A stretch of 25,620 nucleotides of DNA. It comes from Gloeophyllum trabeum ATCC 11539. Its lineage: Eukaryota > Basidiomycota > Agaricomycetes > Gloeophyllales > Gloeophyllaceae. Location of the stretch: NCBI RefSeq assembly GCF_000344685.1, contig NW_006920412.1:1-25620 (forward strand). The letters run 5' to 3'. Below are positions 8,612 to 19,253 of this stretch, piece by piece; within the stretch, counting starts at the first letter, position 1; every line of letters starts with the position of its first letter. A model generated the notes under the pieces. The model searched no databases. It saw only the letters and a program-made list of their open reading frames with translations, and was not told where the DNA came from. A program made the position numbers and the translations under genes.

Positions 8612-11304
8612 ATGTCTCAGAAGCTCGACGCGATGTTCGTTAACTCGTCCGACCCCCCTGGTCACCATGGCAAGGAAGCCTCAAACCAAGGCATGCGCGA
8701 GTTCACTTGGGGGATATTTACAATCGTATACGACTTGAATACCACTCGCTACTGGTGCCCAAGGCTGTCGCCGAAGATCGTGCCAGAATTTGCGGCGGAC
8801 TCCCAGGCAGTAATAACGTTGTTTTGCGAGACTTTCAAGCTTGCACCTATCCCTCTCCTCCTTCATCTATTCGCCACAATATGGGGCGCTTTCCCTCCGT
8901 TATTTTCGCTTTATACGTTGAATGTCCTGCTGCAACTAGTACGTCGTTTGTACTTGGTTATACGTTGGCACTCACCCTCTCGCAGGTCGTTGCAGGCATT
9001 GCGTTAGGAACGCCAGACCATCTCGGAGTGAAGTTGATCTTCTTGACATGGACAATGCTGAGCATAATCACGACTGCTATTGACTGGCTGGTGTGAGTAG
9101 CTATGAGAGTTCGTATCGCTACTCTCTGACTGAAAGAATATTAGTCAAGATACGACTGCCCTCTTACGAAGCCACCTACGCATACATTTCTTACCTCGAC
9201 TGGTCGATGGTAGGTCTCGCGTTCTTAACGATGTACAATGAAGGCTGAGAGTGAATCACGAAAGCAACTGTGTCACTGGATATGAAGACACTGCAGGGTA
9301 CGTTATTTATTTGAGCGTCTCGCGATATAACATAGCGCCGAACGTGTAGTAGATCCCGCCGTGTCAGGCTCATTTCCCAGAGAATACCTGTTTGAAGACG
9401 CAGCCCCCGGATGGGAAGCTCTAAGCGAAGGATGCAGAATACTCGCGAGCGTCCTCAACGCCCTCGCGCAAATAGTCGTCATTTTCTGGATAATATTGCG
9501 AGACGATGGGCTCAACCCAGGAACGTGCCCGCTGGTAATTTTCGGATATATCGCATTGCGCTATTTTCGTAACTCGCATGGATCGTCTTCAAAGCGTAAG
9601 TACTAGCCAGTGTATGTCTTCTTTGTCCTAGACGCTGAACCGTGTCCGACCAGCATATGTATTCTACTCTGAGAACCCTCACTATAAGAGACTAAGTCTC
9701 TTGTACAGGATCGCATTCGGGCTAGAAATACGAGAAAGCCTCGTTTCTGAAGGCGGGGCTAGGTACGTGAGACAAGGTAAGCTGTCCGTATCGGAATGAG
9801 GAGTTGAATGACGAGGCTGCGGGTTGTATTAGAATATCGAAGTGAAAGTAATGCTCTAGGAGTCGGGAAGAATGATCCTTCGCACCTCAGATTCTCTATT
9901 CCATGGCCGTGGTATGTAACCGTATGGCAGCAGATCCTGGTGGAATTGCCTCTGGTGAGTTCTGGTCTTGGGCGGGTAGGACGTTTTGAACATATGTTGC
10001 TAGCTTTGCATCTTTTGCCAAGAGATATGGATGTTCACTCCAACATCTTTGACCTGTATGCTTCTTCTATGGCAGGCAAATAATTCTCTACGAGGCGGCT
10101 TTCAGTGCGATGACATATGCCTCGCCTTCCGACGAGCAGTGTCGTCTGCGAATGCCTTGTACTCTGCGGTGAATATGCCCAGGTCAGGCGGCACAGGCAA
10201 TCTCCCTTATCCCGGTACACGTTCAACAGAAGGGGCGAATTTGTCAATGCGGTGAGCGCTGTGCATGGGTATGCGCAATTCATGCTGATCGGCCAGTGCA
10301 GCAACGTTTCCTTCGCCTATCCCGCTTATGATGCGTTTTCGAATAAACCAAGAACTATCCTAAGAGAGATATGTTGCGACTTCCTTCCAGGCTCATTGAC
10401 CCTCATTGTGGGGAGAAACGGCAGCGGCAAGTCCACGCTGCTGAAGCTTATGTCCGGGATCTATACGCCTACGTCGGGAGACCTTCTTTTGGACGACTGC
10501 CCTTTGCGTTCCTTCCGAGAGGACGACCTTCGGCAAGCAATATACAGGGTACCGCAGGAGCCGCAGATATATCCGCTCTCTCTGCGAGAGAATCTGCAGA
10601 TCGGACTGGCGCAGCCGCCGGACCAGGCCTCGCTCGCGCGCGCAGTCAAAGAGGCTGGCATCGCGGACCTAGTCGGGTCACTCCGAGACGGTTTTGACAC
10701 CCTAATGGGTCCGTTAGTTACCTCGTATCGCGGGCTTGCAGCGTCATCGCTGGATGGGACCAGCGAAACAGATTTGTCTCCACAGTTGAACGAAGAATAT
10801 CTGAAGCATTTCCGGCCGGCCCCAACCTTGTCGCGTAAGTTGTCCCTTTTCACGGATGGCTCTCCTTTGCTCACCTCGTTCAGGCGGAGAAACACAGCGA
10901 CTCGCATTGTAAGGAGCAATCTCGCAGTTCTTGTTATTTAATCGCTGATGAATTGTGTAGGACTCGTACAATCGTCCGACTGGAACACTCCGACGTACGG
11001 CTCCTGCTCGTCGACGAACCAGCCTCTGCGCTGGACCCAGTCGCCGAGCTGGACTTTTGCACGAAACTTCGAAACTCCAGCAAGGGCAGAACCGTCGTCG
11101 TCGTGTCCCACCGCTTCGCGCAGTTGGCCAAGCGCGCGGACATGATCCTGTAAATAAAATATCAATCGTGTAGTTTCACGTACTGACTTTGCCCGTAGCT
11201 GCATGAAGGACGGCAAGATCGTCGAGAGGGGAACACACGAGGAGTTGATGGGGGTCGGTGGGGAGTACTGGGAGCTTTATAACGCCCAACATGCAAGCGA
11301 CTGA
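8612..11304 (+). CDS. ABC transporter, half-size exporter type (TMD-NBD)
   Basis: Modelled exons: 8612-8938, 8986-9092, 9145-9209, 9350-9595, 9654-9776, 9860-9954, 10004-10251, 10302-10834, 10884-10908, 10961-11149 and 11199-11304, giving 687 codons plus stop, in phase. Hydrophobic segments sit near residues 75-110, 120-140 and 200-225, followed by the exporter-type stretch YKRLSLLYRIAFGLEIRESL. The ATPase domain is complete: Walker A VGRNGSGKST (440-449), Q-loop Gln489, signature LSRGE (580-584), Walker B LLLVDEP with Glu609, D-loop SALD and H-loop His640. One TMD and one NBD imply it works as a dimer in a membrane; the substrate cannot be told. Oddities are the signature, which has Arg instead of the first Gly of LSGGQ at a codon split by an intron, and a 140-bp gap (9210-9349) that may hide a small exon. 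Membrane-domain splice sites are the least certain. Confidence 0.85.
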
Positions 11305-11876
11305 TTTGTTAAGAGGCTTTCTCGCATTCTATATGCTATATTCTATGGTCATAGACGATACCAAACACGCCACTCACAACTTCCATCGACATGTACTATT
11401 ATTACCTGAGTAGAATGCAATTAGTGAATGTATCATATCGTGAAAGGAGTTCAAGACCGACAGGTGCTTGAGATGCCTATGTCTGCTCTGTTCTGAATGT
11501 CCCGTCCATGGGAGATATAGCTAAAGCTATTAGACACGATTCAGGGGCTTGAGTGGCTAGCAACGAGACGCAATATGACATGATGCATTTCACGACCGAC
11601 CTTTGCTCGCGAGCAGTAAATAACAAAGAAAAGACCGACCGTACGTACATTTACAATAGGAGCAGAGACAGAAGAAGTCCTCGTACCGTACGCATAAAGG
11701 GCATAGTAGCATAGAGCTTGGGGGGTGAGAGAAATAAGCAGCGGAACGCGCGAACGCTAGCAGAGATAGAGGGACGGACTGGTAGTCTCCCTGGAATGTC
11801 CTCTACACCCTTCACCTCCGACGCTCCACGCCCCTGCCTACGACCCCATCAGAGCGCGGAATAGATAAGGAAACGG
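11305..11876. other. Intergenic between the convergent ABC transporter and BuGZ genes
   Basis: This 572-bp stretch lies between two facing 3' ends and should contain both 3' UTRs. No ORF with domain character, repeat or RNA gene was recognised. Confidence 0.55.
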
Positions 11877-13368
11877 TTACAAGAAGTCTTCTGCCCTGGC
11901 ACGCTTCTTGCCTCGGGCCTCCTCCGGCACCGAGTTCCCATCGGCGGCGTTCTCCGACCCATCCGGCACGTACCGATATTTGGGGTGCACAGCACGCTTC
12001 TCATCCTAGAACGGCATACCTCAGCGACAGGCACTCAACTCCTCGACATGGGGAATATACATACGGGTGAGAAGTTAGGATCAGCGTACTTGAGCACAGT
12101 CGGCTTCTTAAACGGAGGGTTTGTCTGTGCAAGGGCTGGGTTAGGCAGCTTAAGCTCTGCGGGCGGCGCATTGGACGCATGGGCGTTCCCAGGTGTGAAC
12201 GGCGACGCCGAGGGCGGAGGCGGCGGGGCTGGCGACCCGCCAGGCGGCATATTGAGCACACCGGGGGCTCCAGGAAGGACAGCGGTGGGAGCAGGGATGC
12301 GGGGAGGGGAGGCGGCGCCGGGGTGCGGCGGGCTGAAGGGCATGGGAGCACCAGGCGGGACAAAAGCTGGGGGAGGGGGGAACGGCGGGCGAACACCTGC
12401 TGGGAAGGGCGGCGCACCTGGGGGGAGCATACCGGGAGGCGGCGGCCCCGGGAAGCCGGGCGGCGGGGACCAACCTGGTGGCGGTGGGCTGGGAGAAGGT
12501 GAGCAAACGGCGGGGTTGATAGAGAATGATACTCACCCTGGGGGGAATCCGGGACCGCCGGGGGGCGGAGCCATGAACGGAGGGGCTCCAGGGAAGCCGG
12601 GTGGAGGGGCGCCTGGATAGAAAGGAGGAGGGGACATGCCAGGCGGCGGCGACATGCCCATTGGCGGTGGCACTGGCGGGGCCGCCGGCACTGGGGGCGT
12701 CGCATACGTCTGCGGGGCGGCGTTGTACACAGCCGTGGCGGCGGACGCGTCAGCGGGTGGGGGCGCGGACGTGCCTTCGCTGGCGCCCATGAGTGCCTTG
12801 TGCGCCTCCAGCTGCGCCTTGAGCTCGTCCTCGGACAGCGGCCGGTTCTCGATCTTTGGCTTTTTCGCTGGGGGCTGGGATATGGAGCCGATGGCGAGGC
12901 CGAGCTCGATCTCCTTCCGGCGTTTGTAATCAGCGACGTCGGGGGCGGGGATGCCCTCCATACCGAAGATCTCGACTTCGTAGCCATCGCGGCCGGGCAG
13001 CGCGTTCTCAATTCGGGGAAGCCTGAGGCGGCTGGTAAGCGACTGAAGACCTTGCGAGATGAAGTACGTACTGGTCGGGCTCGAGCTTGTGGACCTGCTG
13101 GATGTGCACGGCCAAGCCACCGGCTGTGTTCAGACGACGTGGGCACATACTACATTTGAAGTGCTTGGCCTTCTGGTGTTGCATTAGAACTGGGCACCAA
13201 AGTCAGCGTACTAGACAACACATGTGTTGGGCCAGACACCCACCTTTCTCATCCTCGAACTCGCGCTCACAATACCAGCACCAAGGCCGGAGAACCTGGT
13301 AAACATCAGCCAGCAGTCAAAACAGCACGGCGAATGAGCTTTACCGCCTTGTTCTTCTTTTTCGCCAT
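11877..13368 (-). CDS. BuGZ/ZNF207-type zinc-finger protein
   Basis: Modelled exons (minus): 13345-13368, 13244-13295, 13072-13189, 12537-13022, 12065-12488 and 11877-12005, with introns of 48-59 bp, giving 410 codons plus stop. After the basic start MAKKKNKA come two C2H2 fingers, with Cys14/Cys17/His30/His35 and Cys38/Cys41/His54/His59, in the family context [20 protein letters not shown] and KAKHFKC. Next is the diagnostic block [19 protein letters not shown]. Residues about 125-350 are a very Pro/Gly/Phe-rich low-complexity region. A GLEBS-like motif, [16 protein letters not shown] (about 365-380), spans the last intron, and the protein ends in a basic tail ([13 protein letters not shown]). 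In animals BuGZ binds and stabilises Bub3, supports kinetochore function and phase-separates on microtubules; the same role is inferred here. It is head-to-head with the hydrolase gene. The GC-rich Pro/Gly region creates long antisense ORFs that are not genes. Confidence 0.88.
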
Positions 13369-13561
13369 TTTCCAGTCTTTTGAGTCAGTGGATGGTGCGA
13401 GTGACGAAGGCGACGATGAACAGACGCCCGTGCGCGTCGTCGCAAACGGTGCCGGCGCCGTCCGGCGGAGCACAATCGGAGTTTGTACTGCGGGTCTCCG
13501 TCAGCGGGCGCCTAACGACTTTGGCGACGATAATTGAAGAAGGCCTTGGTCGGAACCTCGG
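13369..13561. promoter_or_regulatory. Divergent promoter between the BuGZ and hydrolase genes
   Basis: The two ATGs are 193 bp apart on opposite strands, so both 5' UTRs and promoters must fit here. The sequence is GC-rich with repeated GCGACGAT-like words (near 13410 and 13525) and a GGCGCC palindrome near 13454. No TATA-like box was recognised. Confidence 0.5.
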
Positions 13562-15145
13562 ATGATTGGCCAAAGCAGGTCCGAATGGATCTTCATCAGG
13601 CTCTGCATCCTCCTCCTGCGTTCCGTCGCCCCTCTGTCCATCCTGTACCTCCTACTTTCATGGTACTATAAATCCATTCTAATCAACGAATATGTCGGCT
13701 TTTACGCCCTCGCGGAAGCCTCATTTTTCCTCTTTGTTTACTTACCCCGGAAGCGTCTGTTGCAGAGGGTGAGTTGCACCGCGTTATACCGAAAACAGGG
13801 TGCTAACAAATATGTCTTAGCCCGCCCAGCACCCCCCTCTGCTCGACCGCGAAGAACTCCGCATGCACTATGAGCGGTGCTGCACCCACCTGCGCAACAC
13901 CGCGCACACCACCGGCTGGTTCTTCTCCTGCGCGTTCAACGACATCAAGCGCGAGAACGTCATGGAGTGGCTGCTCTGGGCCTTTTTCCACTGCACCGGC
14001 CAGGACAAGCTGAAGGACTGGGAGGCAGAGCTCGAGCAGTATGTCCAGCAGCTCGAGAAGGCTATCGGGCAGCGGTTTGACCCCGGGCGCAACCCGAGCG
14101 TCATGAGCATGCGGACGACCTTGGACCCGGTTATGATGGTACACAGACCATTGGTCTGGTACATGGTGCGTGAGTCTGTAACCTCTGTGCATTGCCCGGG
14201 TCTAAATTATTCGCAGATCGTCGGATTTATAGATACCTATTCATCCTTGAGGCTAGCGTCACTGGGCTTCAAGCACTACGCGACACATCGCTGGTTCGGT
14301 GCCTTCCCTCCTAGACCCCTCACCGTATTCTCGCGCAAATCGATACACCCTCAGATGTCCTTCTGGTACCGCCCACACCGGAGTAAAACAAAACTTCCCG
14401 TCCTCTTCATCCATGGCATCGGGGTAAGTCTCTCGTGACCAACCCCTTCCTTTCACTCACACCCTTTCAGATCGGTTTCTGGCCGTACCTCCCCTTCCTC
14501 GCCGCGCTCGTCCGCGAGAACCCCGACGTCGGCATCCTCGCGATCGAGATTCTCCCCATCAGCATGCGCATCACCTCCCCACCTCTCACGCGCAAAGCCA
14601 CCTGCCGCGCGATCGACGACATCCTCGCGTCCGTCGACATCTACCGCTTCGCCATCGTGTCGCACTCCTACGGCACCGTGATCACGTCGCACCTACTCAA
14701 ATCCGCCCTCCTCGCCCCGCGCATCGCCGCGTGCCTGCTCGTCGACCCGATCCCGTTCCTCCTGCACCTCCCCGCGACGTCGTTCAACTTCCTCTACCGC
14801 ACGCCCAAGCAGGCGAACGAGTGGCAGCTGTGGTACTTCGCCTCGCGCGACCCGGACATCGCGCGCACGCTCTCGCGCCACTTTTTCTGGGGCGAGAGCA
14901 TCCTGTGGAAGGACGAGCTGGAGGGCAAGGACGTCGCGGTCGTCCTCGCGGAGAAGGACCAGATCGTCGACGCGGGCGAGGTACGGTGGTACCTCACCGA
15001 CGGCGCGGAGGAGCAGTTCCGGTGGAAGAAGGGGAAGTGGGAGGTGCTCTTCTACAAAGGGCTGGATCACTCGACTGTCTTTGATACACCGTCGCGGCGG
15101 AGGCCGCTCCTCGATATAGTGAGGAAGTTCGTCAGGCAGGTATAG
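13562..15145 (+). CDS. Membrane-anchored alpha/beta-hydrolase
   Basis: Modelled exons are 13562-13768, 13821-14165, 14217-14423 and 14471-15145, all phase 0, with introns of 47-52 bp, giving 477 codons plus stop. An N-terminal hydrophobic segment (about residues 9-36, FIRLCILLLRSVAPLSILYL) is a likely signal anchor. The hydrolase core starts at LPVLFIHGIG (about 244-253), with the HG oxyanion motif. The nucleophile elbow is SHSYG with Ser319; a Ser replaces the usual first Gly of GxSxG. Asp416 (LAEKDQIVD) and His453 (GLDHSTVF) sit where the acid and base of the triad are expected. Substrate unknown; related fungal proteins are annotated only as alpha/beta-hydrolases. Residues 70-240 form a family-specific region (HYERCCTHLRNTAHTTGWFF). 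Exon 4 is very GC-rich, producing a long antisense ORF that I regard as a shadow. Confidence 0.85.
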
Positions 15146-15603
15146 ATGACTCGGCACGAACTTCACGACATGGGATATCCCACCGCATACACGGAGGTCC
15201 ATAACACTGATCATACATACACGGAACCCGCATTGAACATTCCCTGGATATACTATGTTGTACATCTTAGCTAGATTGGTACCATACTTTTAAATTGCAC
15301 AACGACGACGTTATCCCCTATACCCTGACAATCCTGAGTGCTCTATGTTTTGTCAATGATAGACCGCAGCTCTGCAAAATGGACGGGTGATAGCCAATGC
15401 CCAGCTTCCGAGTCCAGGATTGTGGCGTTGGTACTAGTCACACTGTGACGAACGCGTCGTGATCACGTGGTGTCCTTGGAGAACCCGAAGAGACTCGAAG
15501 GCAACTTGAACTTGCATTTCTCTTTCATATCTTGTCCTTTCAGACTTCTGCTTCTATCTAGCAAGCTTCTCGTGGTTGCAGGCGTAATCCATGGAAATAT
15601 CAC
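15146..15603. other. Intergenic between hydrolase and AP endonuclease
   Basis: This 458-bp stretch should contain the hydrolase 3' UTR and the AP-endonuclease promoter. ATCACGTGGT (an E-box core, CACGTG) occurs around 15462-15471, about 135 bp upstream of the ATG. No gene was seen. Confidence 0.5.
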
Positions 15604-17711
15604 ATGTCTGATCCTGAATCGTCCTCGAGCATGCTGCGAAGGAGTACGCGTCTGGTAGCCGCTGCAATAACACAAACCGTGTCTCATAGCCCGACCCCAC
15701 CTAGCGCTCCTCTGCGACGAGTCCGGACGGTCAGCAAGTCCACCGCCGTAGCAGAGGATAGGAGGGTGGACGGCGTCCCGAGAAGGGCGGCTAAGCGGGC
15801 GAAAGTGGAGGTGGCTGAAGCAGAGGAAGGAGTGAACGGTGTGACAGGTCGGTGGGTCTGCTTTGCTTGACTACTCGAGCGGCTTAACACGCCGATTAGC
15901 CAAAGAGACTGGCAGTTCCTTAAGAAAAAGGAAGTCTGAAAAGAAAACTCTGCCGCAGGAGGACGAGGATACAGATATCCAGGGTAGGTGTTTGCGGGGA
16001 TCAGCGCATGCATGTGCTCAGTGGACGCTTGGACTTTAATAATCAGAGACAAAACGTAAACGTAAAGGCAAGAAGAAGAAAGCCGAACCTGAGCCCGAAC
16101 CTTCTCTCTCCGACTTTGCACCCCGACCGGTCAGCGACTGGAAATTAGGTGCCCACGTCTCCGCTGCCGGAGGTGTTGAGAATACGCTCGTCAATGCAGC
16201 GAGAATACGGTACATTCAGTCTCTCTCCCGCTTCGTGCACAGATATCTCATTTCCGATATGCAGGGCTAACTCGTTCGCACTATTCCTTAAGTCCCAGCG
16301 CAAATGGACAGGGCCCGCGCTTACAGAAGAGTCTATAGCGAAATTCAAGCTGCGGCTCGGCAGCTTGGGCTACTCTCCCCAGGACATCCTTCCGCATGGG
16401 AGCTACCTGATAAACCTGGGCAACCCCGATGAGTAAGTCTCGCTCTGCCTTAATCGGTGTCGACCTGACGACGTCGCTCCAGAGGTAAACGCGTGAAGGC
16501 CTATGAATGCTTCTTGGAAGAGCTCCAGCGATGTGAGGAGCTCGGGCTCCTCCTATACAATTTCCAGTAGGCATGCCCGTTTGACTATCTCTTCGTCACG
16601 TTACCTTGACGTAGGCGTACCCAAGTCCAGGTTCGACCGTCGGCGCCGTGCCGATGGATACATCCCTCGGGTACATCGCAGAATGCTTAAACCGCGCACA
16701 CAAAGAGACGAAGTCCGTCGTTACCGTCATCGAAAATATGGTGTGGCATCTGTCAAGTGACTCATAAAAGCGACCTGATGATATGCTTTCAAGGCGGGTG
16801 CAGGCAATGTGATCGGCTCTGCGTTTTCCGACCTCGGTGGGATTATCAAGCAGGTGAAGGATAAGAGCCGGGTTGGGGTGTGCCTTGATACTTGTAGGTA
16901 CTTATATCGCTGCCTGCTGCGAGTAGATCTAATGCGCATGTATCATCGAAGGTCATATGTTTGCTGCCGTACGTGTCTGAATGCCTGATGTGTGAGCTCA
17001 CGCGCCTCAATGCGATCATGTAGGGCTATGACATCAGGACCAAGGACGGCTGGCGGTGAGCGTTCCCTCGTATCCACCGCCGGTAACACTAACACTCGAC
17101 CAGCGCAATGAGTAAGCTGTTTATGATCCCTCGAAATGTTGTCGGACTTTTAAGCTTTATCTCTCAGTGGACGAGTTCGACGCCGAAGTAGGCATGCAAT
17201 TCCTCCGAGGCATGCACCTCAACGACTCCAAATGCGATCTGGGCTCCATGAAAGACCGCCACGAGAATATCGGACTGTACGCCCTCCTTCTCTGTCCCCC
17301 CTCCTCGCTCTGCAGCTCATTTCATGCACACCTAGCGGCTTCCTCGGCCTCAGAACCTTCCATCACATCCTCACCGATCCCCGCACGCGCGGGCTCCCAC
17401 TTGTGATGGAAACACCGCAGTACGACGATGTCGCAGTGTGGCAGAAGGAGCTGGAGGTGCTCAACCGCCTCTCGACCCTCCCTCATCCCGACGAGGAGGT
17501 GCTCGCGGGCTGGACGGAGGAGATCAGGGCGGTCGTTAAGGAGGCTAGTGTGGCCATGGAGAGGAAGAAGGAAGCGACGAAGGTGAAGATGGCAGCAAGG
17601 AAGAGGAAGGCGCAAGATGATGTGGAGGTTAAGGAGGCGGAGTTGTCGGAGCTGAGTGATCTCACTGATGAGGATGAAGCTGAACTAGAGACGCAGAACA
17701 CTGCTGCGTAA
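15604..17711 (+). CDS. APN1: Apurinic/apyrimidinic endonuclease, Apn1/endonuclease IV family
   Basis: The enzyme cuts DNA 5' to abasic sites and trims blocked 3' ends in base-excision repair. Modelled exons: 15604-15847, 15900-15983, 16047-16209, 16265-16432, 16483-16566, 16626-16740, 16794-16893, 16952-16968, 17024-17055, 17104-17111, 17168-17276 and 17336-17711. The sum is exactly 499 codons plus stop. The TIM-barrel core begins at WKLGAHVSAAGG (about 141) and contains all nine metal ligands of the family: His208, His248 (NFHPGST), Glu284 (IENM), Asp318 and His321 (LDTCH), His355 (HLNDSK), Asp368 and His370 (DRHENIG), Glu400 (METP). A 140-residue N-terminal extension carries a nuclear-localisation-like run (KRKRKGKKKK, 112-121). 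The C-terminal tail of about 95 residues has a basic Lys/Arg-rich part and then an acidic end. Exons of 17 and 8 nt are needed to keep the active site intact. Confidence 0.93.
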
Positions 17712-18023
17712 GCCGTTAATGAAGCCCTTCCTGTTGCACATATTGCACCTCTTCCCGAATATGCAACAGACAGATATCCACGTGAGCGAGGATGGATTAC
17801 GGACACGACATGCCTGCGGATAGGGTAGAAGGTATATAAGCAGAGCGGTATCTAAGTGTGGACGTGCCATACAAATGAGCTGGGTAGGTGGACACCAAAA
17901 TGAGTGGGGGAAGTCAATAACAATCTATGGGCTCTGTATGCGGAGCACGGGTGAGCCGCTCACTCTACTAAGCTCGGGATTGTGGAACCTTCGAGACCAT
18001 GGGTCCATAAGGCCTGTCACAAG
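17712..18023. other. Intergenic between the convergent AP endonuclease and kinase genes
   Basis: This 312-bp stretch lies between two facing stop codons and is presumably both 3' UTRs. No further structure was recognised. Confidence 0.5.
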
Positions 18024-19245
18024 TCATGACTTACGTGCTTCAACAGTCTCCTCGGTCGCGGGTTTGAGCCACGGGTCCTCACATAGTTCAGCTGCAGTGG
18101 CTCTCTTCTCCGGCTCCCACTGCAAGCATCTCCTCATGAAGCGCAAGAACTCTGCCCTCTCCTCGCCGTGCAGCCGATTCTCCCGCCATTCCAGCCCCCT
18201 ATCCGAATGGACGGGGATAACACCGATCCACTGCCCGTCCCTATCGAAATACTGCTTGTGGATCCACTCCGGGTTGATAGATCGCTCAAGCAGGCGTAAC
18301 GGAGGCAGCCCCATCACGTTCACCATCTGCCGCAGGTGAAGCACGTTCCACGGTTCGCCTTTCGAAGTGAACGGATGAAAAAGGGGCTTTGCCTCGAACA
18401 TGTGCCAGAGCTGCCAAGGAAGGCGCCTGAACATGGGGCTGAGCGTAATGAAGTGACGGCGCCACATACCATAACGCCGGCGTTCCATACATCAACAGGG
18501 TACCAGAAAGGTATGTCCAACAGAACCTCTGGCGCTCGGTATGGCAATGACTGGATGTCGTCGTTGTAAAGCGTCGAAGCATCCCCAGGACGGGTCTCGC
18601 CAAAGTCCGTCAGCACAATGCCCGTGATGTCGTCCGGGTACATCGCAACCGAGGTAGTGTGCACTACATGCTCGCCGTCGACTTTGCGCGGGGATGGTTC
18701 CCTAGCTTCGTACTCTTCTAATGCTTGAAAGACACCATCACTAGCCGTTCTCAGGAGGAAGTTCTCCTCGCGGAGGTCTGTGAGGACTGGGTAAGTGAAG
18801 AAATGTCATACCGGACAATGCAGCTCACCGCAATGAATCAGGTGAGCCTCGGTGTGGAGGAACCTTAGAGCGTCGAAAACGAGCGTGGCCGTAGCACGGA
18901 ATAACTCAAGATTCTCCCATCCCGAAGCGACGTGCTTTCCAAAGTAGGCTAGATTTGAACAGAGTGGCTCGAGCACGAGGTATTCATGAACAGCACCCTC
19001 TCTGCCTTGTATCGTGAAGCTGTCCCAGCATTTTTGGATGAGTGGTGACTCGCGAAGTGAGCGTAAGCGATTATAAGCGCCCTTTTCGCGCGCAACGCTA
19101 GGATAATCGCTTATACACACTTTGAGCGCTACGTATCTATGATCCCTAAGACGCCCCGGTGCGGATACTTTCAGCATATCGGACTCTCGCTCATGATGCA
19201 GCCAACGTACACGAGATCACGCGCGAGCCAGACGGCAGCGGACAT

Positions 19246-19253
19246 TCCGTAGC
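19246..19253. repeat. Left target-site duplication of the 519-bp element
   Basis: TCCGTAGC, identical to 19773-19780. On the kinase strand it reads GCTACGGA, within the codons for G-Y-G of the ATP-binding loop. Confidence 0.9.

Noticed and set aside
12001..13146. A 381-codon minus-strand ORF and 107- to 211-codon plus-strand ORFs over the BuGZ gene
   Set aside because: They are low-complexity shadows of the GC-rich Pro/Gly coding region in other frames. The zinc-finger and EIFGMEGIP motifs fix the real frame.
14693..15265. 190-codon antisense ORF over exon 4 of the alpha/beta-hydrolase
   Set aside because: It is the complement of strongly GC3-biased hydrolase codons, with no domain character and no splice context.
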